A stretch of DNA of 64,000 nucleotides from Bifidobacterium thermophilum (GCA_000741495.1 JGZV01000003.1:62001-126000), one strand, 5' to 3'; positions 26,720-37,190 are shown, counted from the stretch's first letter. The notes: generated by a model from the sequence alone, not told the origin. Translations and numbers: made by a program.

Positions 26720-28033
26720 ATGAGATTCCCATTTTTCGGCAAGCGCGATGACGATTCCGAACCTGAAGAAGACCGCAAGGGAAACGCCATTATCCCCGCA
26801 GATGGCACGGAGATTGTGCCCGTTATCGACAACAACGATGTCGACCTTGCTCTGTATGAACATGTCACCGTTGACGTCAAAACGATTGGCTGGGCTGCAT
26901 ATGCAGACGCCTTTATACCCATGGCAGCAAAAGCGGCAGACGCAGTGGGCCAATGGGACCATGCAATCGTGCGTTTCCCCAATGGAGCAGGCTGGAACGA
27001 TCTTCTAAACAGAAAGACCCCCGGCTGGGAAGGATGGAAACAACTCGGCATCCTCAAGAATGGTAAGTTTCAGCCTCAAGCCGCCATCCGGCAGGCGAAG
27101 CTTCAGCCAGTCGCAATAGCCAACCTTGCTCTGCAAGGGGCGGCAATCGTCGTCGGACAAGCCTACATGTCGGAGATAAGCAAACAGCTTGAAGGAATAG
27201 AATCCGGCATCGCGGCAATTCAGCAGGAGATGCAGCTCGAGCGTGAGGCTGACATCGAGGCGCGCTTCGAGAGGCTTCTCGAATACATCTCCCAGTATGA
27301 GGAAATATCGACGAACCCGGAGAAGAAGCAGGCAGTACACAATGCCATCGAAGGAATCTGCGTCGAGACCCTCAAGGCCTGGAAGTTCCAGGTGAAGGCG
27401 ATGAGGGAATACGACGTCCGTCTGGAGTCCTCGAAGCGACTGCAGGATAACGAGGTCCGAGCCAAGCTCAACGAATTCCAATGCCGGGAGCGTGACGCTC
27501 AAGCAGTATTCCACCTCATGCTGGCCGCCGAACAGGCTTCCATGCAATACGACGGGGATTTCAGCGCGGCGAGGATAGCGCGAGAGCGCGAAAAGATTGA
27601 GCGGTATCTCGACGACTACGCCGAAGTACGCGACAACGCGCAGACACTTCTCGCCGAAAAGATTAAGGACATGCGCGGAGATCTGTTTGCCATACCGAAG
27701 GCAGAGGAGGAGAACGACTACAAGTCCCAGAACCTGGTTCTCGACGCTGCCCATTTCGTGGCTCACGTCGCCCCGCGTTTCACTCCGCTCGCCATGCGCA
27801 AGGAAGCTCAGAAACAGACTGCAATCAAAAAGAGCCGTTATTGTCGGGAGACAGGCGTCGGGGACCCGATTGCCCTCATAGGCAAAGAGCGTGAAGACGA
27901 GCTGGCTCGCATGAACTTCATCTACAACGAAGCAGATGCCATGCTCGTCGACAACAACGGCATTCACTTCCTGAAGACACATTCCGACGATGTAGGACTC
28001 AACACAGACGAATCCGATACTGGTGAAAATTAG
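26720..28033 (+). CDS. Unknown helical protein (437 aa)
   Basis: The ATG at 26720 is chosen because AGGCGG lies just upstream; an in-frame start at 26666 would add 18 residues. I do not recognise the family. Residues ~45-100 are Trp- and Gly-rich (GWAAYADAFIP, GWNDLLNRKTPGWEGWKQLG). Residues ~130-150 form one hydrophobic stretch (IANLALQGAAIVVGQAYM), possibly a membrane segment. Residues ~150-330 are strongly charged and helical, with likely coiled coils. No signal peptide is seen, so it is probably cytosolic or membrane-associated. It stands alone between the tandem repeat and IS remnants, in an accessory region that also holds a nuclease-like gene. A role in phage defence or plasmid biology is possible but unproven. 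Confidence 0.7.
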   Translation: MRFPFFGKRDDDSEPEEDRKGNAIIPADGTEIVPVIDNNDVDLALYEHVTVDVKTIGWAAYADAFIPMAAKAADAVGQWDHAIVRFPNGAGWNDLLNRKTPGWEGWKQLGILKNGKFQPQAAIRQAKLQPVAIANLALQGAAIVVGQAYMSEISKQLEGIESGIAAIQQEMQLEREADIEARFERLLEYISQYEEISTNPEKKQAVHNAIEGICVETLKAWKFQVKAMREYDVRLESSKRLQDNEVRAKLNEFQCRERDAQAVFHLMLAAEQASMQYDGDFSAARIAREREKIERYLDDYAEVRDNAQTLLAEKIKDMRGDLFAIPKAEEENDYKSQNLVLDAAHFVAHVAPRFTPLAMRKEAQKQTAIKKSRYCRETGVGDPIALIGKEREDELARMNFIYNEADAMLVDNNGIHFLKTHSDDVGLNTDESDTGEN

Positions 28034-28169
28034 AACACAGACGAATGGGCCAGGCATTTATCTATCCAAGCGATAGGCGGGCACCTTCCACATGCATTGA
28101 AATCCGACTCTCACATCGAACATTGATTTCGCGGGACCCAATGTACCACGAGGTTTTGCACACGCTCTC

Positions 28170-29697
28170 CCATCAAGCATCTCGCTGCTTGTCCTGTCCA
28201 GAAGACGGGACTCCTTGCACGCCGGCGTCCGCGGCGGACGCGATGTCGTATTCACCCGGGTCCGGCCTGTCATCGTCGTATTCGATACCCGCCACGCCCT
28301 CGGCGAGCCTGGCCGCGAGCAGCGCGGCACCGGCGCGGTCCGCCCCCGCCGGTCGATTCGAGGATGGAAAGCATCGTCTCGACCGCGTTGGCCCACCCTG
28401 ATTCCCTGTCGACGCGTTTGAGGGTCCGCGGCGCCTCGTTGCGTGTCTGTCTGTCCTGCCGATCCAGCCTTGCCGCAACGGGTCCGGCAACGCGTCACGC
28501 ACCCGGGTGTTGGTCCAGGACGCGGGCTTGTTGCACAGCAGCGCCAACTGCATGGACGGGTCCTCGCTGCTCGTGCTGGCCTGGCCGTACGCCCGAGGAT
28601 GGGTCGCCAGGTGCTTGCCCGACGAGTCGAGGACCCCGGGCCTCGAGCGCGCGGAGGCCCACGACCGGCTCCCTGCCCGCGTCCGCCCGGTCCGCGGAAC
28701 AGCGATGCCGTCCCCGGGCGCGGCCACGCCGTACCGGTCGGCCTTCATATGCCGCCACGCGGCCGACGTCGAAACGCTTCCCGGGCAACGGCAGCAGCGC
28801 CGCACGGTCCTCGGAGAACAGACCACGCTCATCCGTGTCCTTGCGGCAGTGCGGTTCCACTGCCGGCTCCAGGCACCGGTCCGGCAGCCCGGCATCGGAG
28901 TTCTCCAAGCTCCACACGCTCGGCCGGGACACGAACAGCTTGCGCCGCACCATGCCGACCTTGGACTCCACCGCACCCTTCTCGTGGCCGGAATACGGGT
29001 TGCAGAACGAGCAATCGAACCCGTAATGCGCCTGGAACGCGTGGAACAGGCGTCGCCGGACGCGGCTCCCGCTCCCCGTACCCCTTATGGCCCACGCCGG
29101 CGGCGTTATCGAACACGATCCGCTCCGGCATACCGCCCAGCCACTCGAACAGGTTGCGCAGCGCCAGGCACGTGCACTCAGCGTTCTCGCCCGGCACCGA
29201 CTGCACCAGACCGACGTTCGAGTACGGGAAACCAGGCGTGAAATGATGCATCCGCTGCACCACGCCAACAGCACGTCGACCTCGCCGAAATCGGCCTGCG
29301 CCTCGCCCGGATGCCATACCAGGTCCATGAACGCCTCGTCACGCCCGGCCGCGAACCCGCGCCCGGGCCGCGCCACCACCCGCGTCACCGTGGACAGGGA
29401 GACCACCATGCCATGCTCATCCCCCCGACCGCTCCCAGATCCCGGTCGCGGTATGCCGCTGCTTGCGCCAGTTCGCACGATACTCCGCGAGCCACTGCTA
29501 CGACCGCGGGCAAATACGGGTCCGACCGCCAACGCGCGCGTCCTCCCCGCCCGACGGCCACGGCCGACAGATCCTCCCTCGCCAGGCACTTGCACACCGT
29601 CGGCACCGCCGGCATGCGTCTTCCGCGCGATCGACGCGACGGACTCCCCGTTCCGCCGCAAACGACGGATAGACCGTACCTGGGGCATGCCGGCCAT
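28170..29697 (-). pseudogene. istA: IS21-family transposase (IstA) remnant, frameshifted
   Basis: An IstA-like product starts at ATG 29697 (GGAAGG upstream) with the N-terminal helix-turn-helix IRRLRRNGESVASIARKT. It continues through HPGEAQADFGEV in one frame, shifts to SVPGENAECTCLALRNLFEWLGGMPERIVFDNAAG in another, and returns to CNPYSGHEKGAVESKVGMVRR, which includes the catalytic-core glutamate region. At least two frameshifts break it. No intact IstB lies beside it. The DNA is GC-rich compared with the AT-rich segment nearby. The right end of the element and any terminal inverted repeats were not identified. Confidence 0.75.
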
Positions 29698-29829
29698 AAT
29701 CCTTCCCGGTCCTTTCCGGTGGATATACAAGCACCATCCAGTCAATACCATGACGCGGTCGGCATGCCCTGCCTAAACCCGAAAAATCTTCGTGACCAGA
29801 CTCACAACAACTAATTGAACACAAACAAG

Positions 29830-30300
29830 ACACCAGGCACCGGCGACGCGCGTGGTTCGACGCGTGCGAACGGCTCGCGCAGGCCGACCATTACCGGCTC
29901 GGCGTGCCCGTCGCCGGCCTGTTCGAATCGGAGAAGGAGCATATGCCCCCCGCTGCCGTCCGCCGCGTTCGACCCGGTCGAGTGGCGTTCGGTGAAGGCA
30001 GACCGCACCGGGACCGTGCCGGTCGACTCGAACCGGTACCTCGCCGGCCCGAAATGGCATTCCATGCGCCTGCGGCCGACCCGCGGCCCTGCTTGCCGCC
30101 GGCGCGCGCAAGCTCCGGTCATGGGGCGAGAGCCCGATCCGTGGGGATTTCCCCGAACCCGTACTCGACTTGCTCGACCGCATGGACGCGCCGGAACGCT
30201 CCTCGCTGATCTCGGACATCCGCCCCGCCGGCGAGACGTACGGCTTCCCGGCCGCGGCCGGCACCGTTGCCGCAACCGTCGAAGCTGGACACACCATCTA
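29830..30300 (+). pseudogene. Second IS21-type IstA C-terminal remnant, opposite orientation
   Basis: Translated pieces in changing frames read ERLAQADHYRLGVPVAGLFE, FDPVEWRSVKADRTGTVPV and NRYLAGPKWHS, then a Leu/Asp-rich tail (LDLLDRMDAPERSSLISDI). These resemble the C-terminal part of IS21 transposases. The fragment runs opposite to its neighbour at 28170-29697, so the two come from separate insertions or an inversion. No open frame is intact. Confidence 0.6.
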
Positions 30301-30793
30301 TGTTTGCGCAATTAGAATTCGGCTGTCTAGGCATCTGGAATTTTGGCGTATAGGAAAAAGTGGTGCTAATGATGTGGCCGAGCCCTTGCGGGAGTAAGTG
30401 TATCGCGGGGTGATTAATCGTTAGCTTATTAATCCCCGCCTATCGGGGATGTCGTGTTGCTGACCTGCTTCTACCGACGCACACGACACACTCAGCGTCG
30501 GCAAAAAGTTTTGGTCCGCCTCCGCCGACGCCGGGGCGTTCCTAAGCGCCGGCAGAAGATGTGATACACGGCTTGCGAGCTACAGGAGCCCCGTCGGCGG
30601 AACGTGTGGTGGCCAATACGCTCCCGAAGAACGAAGTCTAAAGCACCACGATTTTTCCAATACGCTGGAATTTTCGCTGCGGTGACTGGCACCGGTTTGT
30701 CTTACCGCTTTCTGGAATGGGAAGGCGGTATGTATAAAACACTACAATCTACGAGAATGATTGAATGATGGAATATTGGTGGATAACCAATAC
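30301..30793. other. Intergenic region
   Basis: About 490 bp between the transposase remnant and the nuclease-like gene. It holds a hairpin at ~30397-30441 and then a GC-rich stretch with several CGTCGGC/GCCGACG-type short inverted pieces around 30495-30610. No gene is supported. Confidence 0.35.
30397..30441. terminator. Imperfect hairpin
   Basis: GCGGGGTGATTAA pairs with TTAATCCCCGC apart from two unpaired bases in the left arm. It could end transcripts from either side of the boundary between GC-rich and AT-rich DNA. Confidence 0.35.
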
Positions 30794-31690
30794 TTAGTTA
30801 TTTTGTTGATTTATGAATGTATGTAATACATTCTGTATTAATTGTTTGTTTTCTGTGGTAACGGTTCTGGATAATTCTGATTCTACATATTTTTCAATAT
30901 TGATTGAGGGTACAGATTCTTTCAGGATGTATGTTGATAATATCGAAAACCATGTGGTGAGAGCGTGGCATTGCACGTCGGCGAGGCAACTGTATTGAAA
31001 AGGAATGATGCCTGTTCTTGGAAGAGGTATTGTTGTTTTTGTTATGTTCTCTCTCTCGATGCCCAAATTGATGGAGATTCCTCTATCTAGATAACACAGA
31101 GTATCAATCCGCTTGTCGATAGGTAGTCCTGACATGGATTCATTAAGCTTGTTGGCCATGAAATGATCGGATTTCATAGCGAAAACTGAATATATAATTT
31201 TTGGGTATATTATTTTCTCGTTAATAGTGATTTTCCCCTGGTACATAGCGTCAGGGGAATATGCTGACGGCTGAAGTTGCTTTAAACTTAAGCAATTTTG
31301 TATACATGTTTGTATGTCATGAGTTCTGAGGTGCGCTTTAACTTCAACTACTGCGAGTATTCCTTCGATCGGTATCAAATCAACTCCATGAATGGATAGA
31401 AAAATAGGCGTGCGTTGTGCATCGTAGAGAATCACGTCCAGCTGTTTTGTCTTTTTCCCTGTGATATCCATTGCAAAACCTGATGTAACGCCAATGGACG
31501 AGGGTAAATGGTTGCGCAACCACTTTTTCAATACATCTTCCACTGAGGCCCCAGCAGTTGGTTTGTGGCTGATGAAGGAAGAGTAATATTCTTCTAGCTC
31601 AGATTTTAGGGTTTGCTCCGATTTGTCTAATATTTCTGCAAGCCCACTCGAGGGAGAATCAACTGGTGATGAAGTGTCGCTGCCTGTCAT
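30794..31690 (-). CDS. DUF6602-like protein, PD-(D/E)XK nuclease-like
   Basis: 298 residues from the ATG at 31690; no clear ribosome site is visible, and in-frame upstream starts exist. Residues ~10-30 are acidic. Residues ~30-110 carry LRNHLPSSIGVTSGFAMDI, then KQLDVILYD and GILAVVEVKAHLR. The D...(E)xK spacing (LDVILYD, then VEVKA) matches PD-(D/E)XK nucleases and the DUF6602 family as I recall it, which often lies near defence genes. The gene and its flanks are much richer in A and T than the rest of the window, which points to horizontal transfer. No methylase or partner gene is beside it. Function is inference. Confidence 0.65.
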   Translation of the reverse strand: MTGSDTSSPVDSPSSGLAEILDKSEQTLKSELEEYYSSFISHKPTAGASVEDVLKKWLRNHLPSSIGVTSGFAMDITGKKTKQLDVILYDAQRTPIFLSIHGVDLIPIEGILAVVEVKAHLRTHDIQTCIQNCLSLKQLQPSAYSPDAMYQGKITINEKIIYPKIIYSVFAMKSDHFMANKLNESMSGLPIDKRIDTLCYLDRGISINLGIERENITKTTIPLPRTGIIPFQYSCLADVQCHALTTWFSILSTYILKESVPSINIEKYVESELSRTVTTENKQLIQNVLHTFINQQNN

Positions 31691-33141
31691 AATTATCACA
31701 TGATATATCAATGCCGAGTACCGAGAAAGTCGTCTTGCCAAAGGGTATGTGTGTCGCCTCGATTCAGAATTCTGGTTCCGCAAGGAAACGATATGTCTGA
31801 GAAATTTGATATTCGGCCCTTGAATGGTAGCTTGATTCTTGGATGGCGGATAATGAAAGGGATTATTCACCATTGCATCTGGATTGAGCAAGACTGACGA
31901 AACTGTGTGTAAGAATGACATAATGGATGTCATGAAATGAACGTAAAGCTATGTTCTGGGATTTGGTGATTTAAGCTATTGATGATGAAGACTTTAAGAA
32001 TGAATTCCGTTGGTCCTTGATGGTGTCGACTGTCTGCATAGAGACAATGATTTCGCGTTTCTGTTTCCAAAGTCGCTGTCTTTGAGATGCATTTGACATC
32101 TATCGAATCATATACATTCGTGCTATATAACTGTTGGATCAATATTGGATAACTATTGATATCCAGTGAATATCCATGATGTAGGATGTCGCTGTCGATG
32201 TTTGCGAATGCTATTGTCAATGTCCCGCAACGCTTTTCCTGAGATGAATATTATTATTCTATTTCCTCTCTCAATTGGAAGAATCAGCACGGTCCCACAC
32301 TCCCCAAATCCTGTTTCTATTATGTATCCGCAATACATGCGTGCGGGACGCAATCCGTCAACCGCGTTATCCGGCTGTCTCGTATTGTTGGAGTCACGAG
32401 TTTTCTTCGTTTCCTTGATATTAAAACGCAGGCGGCAAGACCTCGGCCTCGTCGGGACAAATATGCAAACGATGCATCGCCCCGAATGTCCCTGCTTGCA
32501 AAGTTCGCGAGGTATGCAAGGAAAGTGGAGACATGAATCAATGTACGGATTCGACTGCGAACTTACGGCACGAAATGCTGGGGATTATTGGACAAACCCG
32601 GTATCGCCGCGTACGCCGTCGTTCTCGCTGATCTCCTTGTCTGTCAGCATGATCGGATCGGCGATTCGATACGGCAGGGGTGTTGCTGAATTGGTTTTGG
32701 GTCTTGCTCTCAGGTTTGGTGCGGGATTGGTGTGGGGTTAGCGCGGGAGTTTGGCTGGCCGTCGGAATCCTTTCTTGTTCCTCGTTGTCCCTTTTCGCCC
32801 TCATCCCTCATCAATCCTCGGTAACCCACTCCCAACCCTAAAAATAACCTGAAAATTCTCTGCTGTTTTCGTAAGTGCCAAACGTGAGCTCCCAAGGTGA
32901 ACCCCTATGCTATTCCCGCATGATATCAAGGAAAACAACTGATGAACACGCTCCCAAACCTCGATAACCTCGCAATCCGGAAACGCTATGCTCGATAGTG
33001 AAAACAACAACGCGGATGATCGGAATCGCCGCACATCGGAATGTCAGAACGCCCGGAACACCGGAACTGATGCCGGCGGCGAGACCAGAACCGAACAATC
33101 CGCAGGCCCCTGCGAGGGGCGGTATAGAAGGAGCAGGTGAC
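31691..33141. other. AT-rich accessory stretch and bsh leader
   Basis: About 1.45 kb. The first ~650 bp are AT-rich. Two overlapping minus-strand frames (32153-32353, with CGYIIETGFGECGTVLILP, and 31930-32220) might be halves of one frameshifted short gene, but neither has a ribosome site or a recognised family. From ~32.4 kb the base composition returns to that of the host. No gene was supported between 32.4 kb and the bsh ribosome site (GAAGGAG before 33142). Confidence 0.35.
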
Positions 33142-34092
33142 ATGTGCACTGGAGTTCGTTTTGCAGATGAAGACGGCAACATGTATTTCGGCCGCAATCT
33201 TGATTGGTCGTTCTCGTATGGAGAGAAGATCGTCGTGACACCGCGCGGGTACCAGGCGCCGGTCGCATTCAACGCGACGGTCGCTAACCCGAAGCCGGTC
33301 ATGGGCGTCGGCATCATCGTCGAAGGCATGCCGATGTATTTCGACTGCGCCAATGATGAAGGCTTGGCCGTTGCCGGCCTGAACTTCCCCGGATATGCCC
33401 AGTATGCGGACGCTCCGGTGGACGGTACGGTCAACGTCGCCGCCTACGAGCTGCCGTTCTGGATTGCCCGCAGCTTCTCTACAGTCGACCAAGTTGAGGA
33501 AGCCCTGAAGAACGTGACCGTCGTGGCCAAGCAGGTCAACGAACAGTACCCGGTCTCCCTGCTGCACTGGATCGTCGGCGACGGCAAGCGCAGCATCGTG
33601 ATCGAAGCCATGGCCGATGGCATCCACATTCACCACGACGGCGTTGACGTGCTCGCCAACCAGCCGACCTTCGACTGGCACACCGAGAACCTGCGCAACT
33701 ACCTGAGCATGGATCCGCGCGTCCCCGAGCCGGTCAAGTGGGGCACCCAGGAGCTCAGCGCGTGGGGTTCCGGCTCCGGCATGCGCGGCATTCCGGGTGA
33801 TTACAGCTCTCCGTCGCGTTTCGTGCGCGCCGCCTACACGAACGCGCACTATCCGGCGCAGAAGACCGAGGAGTCGAACGTCTCCCGCCTGTTCCACACG
33901 CTGGATTCCGCGGCGATGGTGGACGGCTGCGCGCTCATGAGCAACGGCCAGTACGAGAAGACGATCTATACGAGCGGCTTCTCCGCCAAGACCAACACCT
34001 ACTACAAGAACACGTACGAGGATCCGGCCATCAAGAGCTACCGCATGGCCGACTTCGACCTTGAGGGTGCGCAGCTGCAGACTGCTGAGTGA
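33142..34092 (+). CDS. bsh: Bile salt hydrolase (choloylglycine hydrolase)
   Basis: 316 residues, typical of bifidobacterial enzymes. The ATG at 33142 follows GAAGGAG and places Cys2 at the processed N-terminus, as required for this Ntn hydrolase; an upstream in-frame start would bury the nucleophile. Arg18 and Asp21 are in GRNLDW. Asn173 (VLANQPTFD) and Arg226 (SSPSRFVRA) match the other conserved catalytic residues. The enzyme is cytosolic and splits glycine or taurine from conjugated bile acids. A taurine link with the aminotransferase at 2740-4065 is conceivable but speculative. Downstream is a strong terminator, so bsh is probably monocistronic. Confidence 0.96.
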   Translation: MCTGVRFADEDGNMYFGRNLDWSFSYGEKIVVTPRGYQAPVAFNATVANPKPVMGVGIIVEGMPMYFDCANDEGLAVAGLNFPGYAQYADAPVDGTVNVAAYELPFWIARSFSTVDQVEEALKNVTVVAKQVNEQYPVSLLHWIVGDGKRSIVIEAMADGIHIHHDGVDVLANQPTFDWHTENLRNYLSMDPRVPEPVKWGTQELSAWGSGSGMRGIPGDYSSPSRFVRAAYTNAHYPAQKTEESNVSRLFHTLDSAAMVDGCALMSNGQYEKTIYTSGFSAKTNTYYKNTYEDPAIKSYRMADFDLEGAQLQTAE

Positions 34093-34262
34093 ATTGCAGC
34101 GGCTTGGCTGGTACGCCGGTAAGCGGCTATGCTCGCTGACGGTAAGCTGTCGTGTTGGCTGATGCCGCTGCCGTTGCCGCATCGTACTACATCGCACAGC
34201 AGTGTGACGCACCTCGCCTCGCTGTGCGGCACGATACGCATGATACGGCTTGACCGGTATTG

Positions 34263-34312
34263 AATGCCCGGGAGACTCGCAGGATTCCAATCCTGCAGAT
34301 TTCCCGGGCATT
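34263..34312 (+). terminator. Rho-independent terminator of bsh
   Basis: AATGCCCGGGA (34263-34273) pairs perfectly with TCCCGGGCATT (34302-34312), and GCAGGATT/AATCCTGC inside extends the structure. TTTT follows. It lies ~170 bp past the bsh stop. Confidence 0.75.
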
Positions 34313-34648
34313 TTGCGTATTTGGCTGTATATATGACTCGTGCAGGCTTCGGTCCGTGAGCTGTTGGCATCCTTGGAGTGGTAGGGTACAGGGCGTTGGG
34401 GGTGCAGGGTGTTGCGTACCGGACATCGTGCATCTTGCGTATGCCCGCCAATACGCAACCCGGTACGACTCCGCCGATGGCCGCATGATTCTGCCGCACC
34501 TGCCGGGTTGTGTATGCCGGGATATACGGGTCAATGATGTCTCTCGTGCTGGAGTGTGCCATTGCGTTCCAAGCGACAGTAATCTGAACGTTCTCTGGTC
34601 AGATATTGAATGGTTTGCGGGTATACAGTGTTCGTGGTTGCTGGTATC

Positions 34649-34815
34649 TGCGGTATTTGTAGTACTTGCCGGAGGCTATCTCGCTTATCTGTGTTCGTCG
34701 GTGCCCGATACCAGAAGTATGGCCGTTGGTATTCCGCGGGTCGTACTTGGGGTTTCGGTTGTTCGCGAACACAGATAGTGAAGATACGTTCCGCGAAGTA
34801 CTACAGATAGGCGAG
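34649..34815 (+). repeat. Inverted-repeat element, copy 1 (left flank of exoenzyme array)
   Basis: Left arm ~34649-34699 (CTGCGGTATTTGTAGTAC..., ending TATCTGTGTTCG) and right arm ~34763-34815 (CGAACACAGATA..., ending GTACTACAGATAGGCGA) pair over ~45-50 bases with mismatches. The spacer is ~65 bp. A second copy with the same layout and orientation is at 53728-53905. No gene lies inside. It could be a MITE or a structured regulatory element. Confidence 0.7.
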
Positions 34816-35023
34816 ATTCATGCTTCCGGTTCCGTTGTAGGATGAAATATACGCTCTTGGGCACCGCAGACAAGCGAGATGCCGGTATCGCCATGCCGCA
34901 ACTCGCACCTTCCTGATATTCACGGACAGATTACCCGATCGTTCATCGATTGGCGATACACTAACCCTTGAAGCGCTCAATATTGGGGCACGCGCCTCAA
35001 TGCGTGGAAGGGAAGTGAAGAAC

Positions 35024-37072
35024 ATGAACAGTTCTGGAAATTGGTTACGTAGAGGTAAGGGGCTGCTGGCCATCGCGGCGGCAACAGCCTGCATCGGAGC
35101 TGGAACATTTGCATTGCCGTCCAGAGCGTATGCGGCCGACGCCACAACCTGGGAGTCCTTGTCCACAGATTTGAAAAATTCGTCCTATGGCTTCTTCAAG
35201 TGGCGGGCCGAATATGGGAAAACGCAGATCGAACGCAAGGTTGCCGCCGATGCCGCCGGCATTCTTGTGAACAGTTCTTTGCCGAAGACGAAATCCACTG
35301 GCAAAGCCACCAGCGCAACTTCGTTGAACAATTTTCTGCAGTCTGTGCAGTCGCTGGTTTCTATCAATTCTTGGCGCCAGACTCTGCGGAACGAACCTTG
35401 CAGGGTCGATTTGCCTGAAGGCAGAGGTCGCGCCTGCGACGATGGCACGAAGACCCTCACCCCGTATTTGACCAATGACACACTGATGGCTGTCTCGCAG
35501 GTCAATGCGGACAACGTCGCATCGTCGGGCACGACCGCCGGAAACAAACAGAAGATCGCTTCTGCTTACTACAAGAGCGGCCCTGAGTCGGTGTACCGGG
35601 CTTCGAGCGTGCTCGGCTCTGTGTCGATGCCGGTCAGTGTCGAAACTTGGTACGCGCAGAAGGCTGTGTACAGTATCGATCCGAACCCGTCGCTCGGCAC
35701 GGTGACCGACTATGAGATGCTGACCAACAAGCTTGGCACATCATTTGTCGAATACAAGTACGCCGGATACAGCACGTCTTCATTAGCGCAAGGTGTTACC
35801 GCGCAAGTGCTTGATTGCCAGTCTGATACCGGCGCATCCGCATATGCCGGGTACTCGCAGAAGGCTGCAGACTATCTCGGTGATTTGCAGGCATATGTGA
35901 AGACCGTCGCTTCGGCCACCAGTAATGTTCCTACGATTCCGACGGTTACGGTTCCGACCATTGTCAGCGTTGCGGATCCCGCACCTGTAACGACCGCGTC
36001 CGGCATTCACCCTATCTTGCCTGTGACCGTGGAGGCGACCAAGTCGGACGGCACCAAGAGTCAGGTCCCTGTCGTCTGGAATTCTGTACCCAGCAGTTCG
36101 TATTCCACGTTCGAGGCGAGTTCGTTCAAGGTGACCGGTAAGGTGAGCGGCTGGAGCAAGCCGGTCACGGTGACTGTGAATGTGCTTGCCGCGCAGCCCA
36201 AGAAGGTCATGCCTGTTGTCGTGACGACCGAATCGGGCAAGAAGCCGTCTCTTCCGTCTTCCGTCCAGGTGCTGTATTCGAATAGACAAGTCAAGTCTGA
36301 ATCCGTAGCATGGGATGCGGTGGACGCCAGCAAGTATTCGTCTAGGGCAGGCGGGAGGTTCATGGTATTTGGACACCTTGTTTCCAGCCCTGGCACCCGT
36401 GTGACCGCGCGGGTTGTTGTTTCACCTGCGACCATTGTTTCCGTCACGGATCCTTCCGTGATGACGGTTGTCGGTGTCGCTCCGTCTTTGCCGGCTACGG
36501 TGAAGGCGAAGTGGAGCAATGGCGATGTGACGGATGAGAAGGTCACCTGGGATTCAGTCCAGGCGAGTTCGTATGCGAAAGCGGGCACCTTCACCGTCTC
36601 CGGCAAGGTCACTGGATACCAGCCATCGGTGAAGGCCACGGTGCGGGTCTGCGAGAAGCAGAACATGTACCGCCTGTACAACAAGTACACGGGCGAGCAT
36701 TTCTACACCGCTTCCATCAAGGAGCGCGACACGTTGAGGAATCTCGGCTGGAAGTACGAGAGGGTTGGCTGGGTTGCCCCGAGCGAGAGCAATACCCCGG
36801 TGTACCGCCTGTACAACAAGTATGTTGCCGGCGGCGACCACCACTACACGACCAGCGCCTCCGAGCGTGACGCTCTGGTCAAGCTCGGCTGGATTTACGA
36901 GGGCATCGGCTGGTATTCCGCAGAGAATGTCGGCAGTAGAGCGCTTTATCGTGAATACAACCCGTATGCAAAGACCGGTACGCACAATTACACGCTGGAC
37001 AAGCATGAGCATGACACGCTCGTGTCCCTCGGCTGGCATGATGAGGGTACCGCTTGGCATTCAGTGAGCTGA
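35024..37072 (+). CDS. Secreted CAP-like protein with Ig-like domains and C-terminal three-repeat module
   Basis: 682 residues from ATG 35024 (GAAGTGAAG upstream; an in-frame ATG at 35000 adds eight residues). The signal peptide ends near SRAYA. Residues ~30-290 resemble the CAP/SCP superfamily (SLNNFLQSVQSLVSINSWRQ, ESVYRAS, ETWYAQKAVY), but the usual GHY motif reads TDYEML, so activity is doubtful. Three Big_4-type Ig-like domains follow (~310-540; IVSVADPAPVTTASGIHP start). The last ~135 residues are three repeats: type 1 (MYRLYNKYTGEHFYT), type 2 (VYRLYN...GGDHHYT) and type 3 (YREYN...GTHNYT). First gene of the 35-53 kb array. Confidence 0.8.
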   Translation: MNSSGNWLRRGKGLLAIAAATACIGAGTFALPSRAYAADATTWESLSTDLKNSSYGFFKWRAEYGKTQIERKVAADAAGILVNSSLPKTKSTGKATSATSLNNFLQSVQSLVSINSWRQTLRNEPCRVDLPEGRGRACDDGTKTLTPYLTNDTLMAVSQVNADNVASSGTTAGNKQKIASAYYKSGPESVYRASSVLGSVSMPVSVETWYAQKAVYSIDPNPSLGTVTDYEMLTNKLGTSFVEYKYAGYSTSSLAQGVTAQVLDCQSDTGASAYAGYSQKAADYLGDLQAYVKTVASATSNVPTIPTVTVPTIVSVADPAPVTTASGIHPILPVTVEATKSDGTKSQVPVVWNSVPSSSYSTFEASSFKVTGKVSGWSKPVTVTVNVLAAQPKKVMPVVVTTESGKKPSLPSSVQVLYSNRQVKSESVAWDAVDASKYSSRAGGRFMVFGHLVSSPGTRVTARVVVSPATIVSVTDPSVMTVVGVAPSLPATVKAKWSNGDVTDEKVTWDSVQASSYAKAGTFTVSGKVTGYQPSVKATVRVCEKQNMYRLYNKYTGEHFYTASIKERDTLRNLGWKYERVGWVAPSESNTPVYRLYNKYVAGGDHHYTTSASERDALVKLGWIYEGIGWYSAENVGSRALYREYNPYAKTGTHNYTLDKHEHDTLVSLGWHDEGTAWHSVS

Positions 37073-37141
37073 GTCTCGGTGAGCTGAGTCCTGAGGGTTG
37101 TCGCGATGCCATGAGCTGAGCGACCAGAACACAGAAAACAA

Positions 37142-37190
37142 GGGAGGCCGTTGGTTGGATCCGTAATGTGGATTCGACCAACGGCCTCCC
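37142..37190. terminator. Bidirectional hairpin terminator
   Basis: GGGAGGCCGTTGGT (37142-37155) and ACCAACGGCCTCCC (37177-37190) pair perfectly. The hairpin lies between the stops of two convergent genes. Confidence 0.75.

Noticed and set aside
34093-34262. tRNA or integration site next to bsh
   Set aside because: I could not build a cloverleaf or find paired attachment sites; the structure present is a plain terminator.
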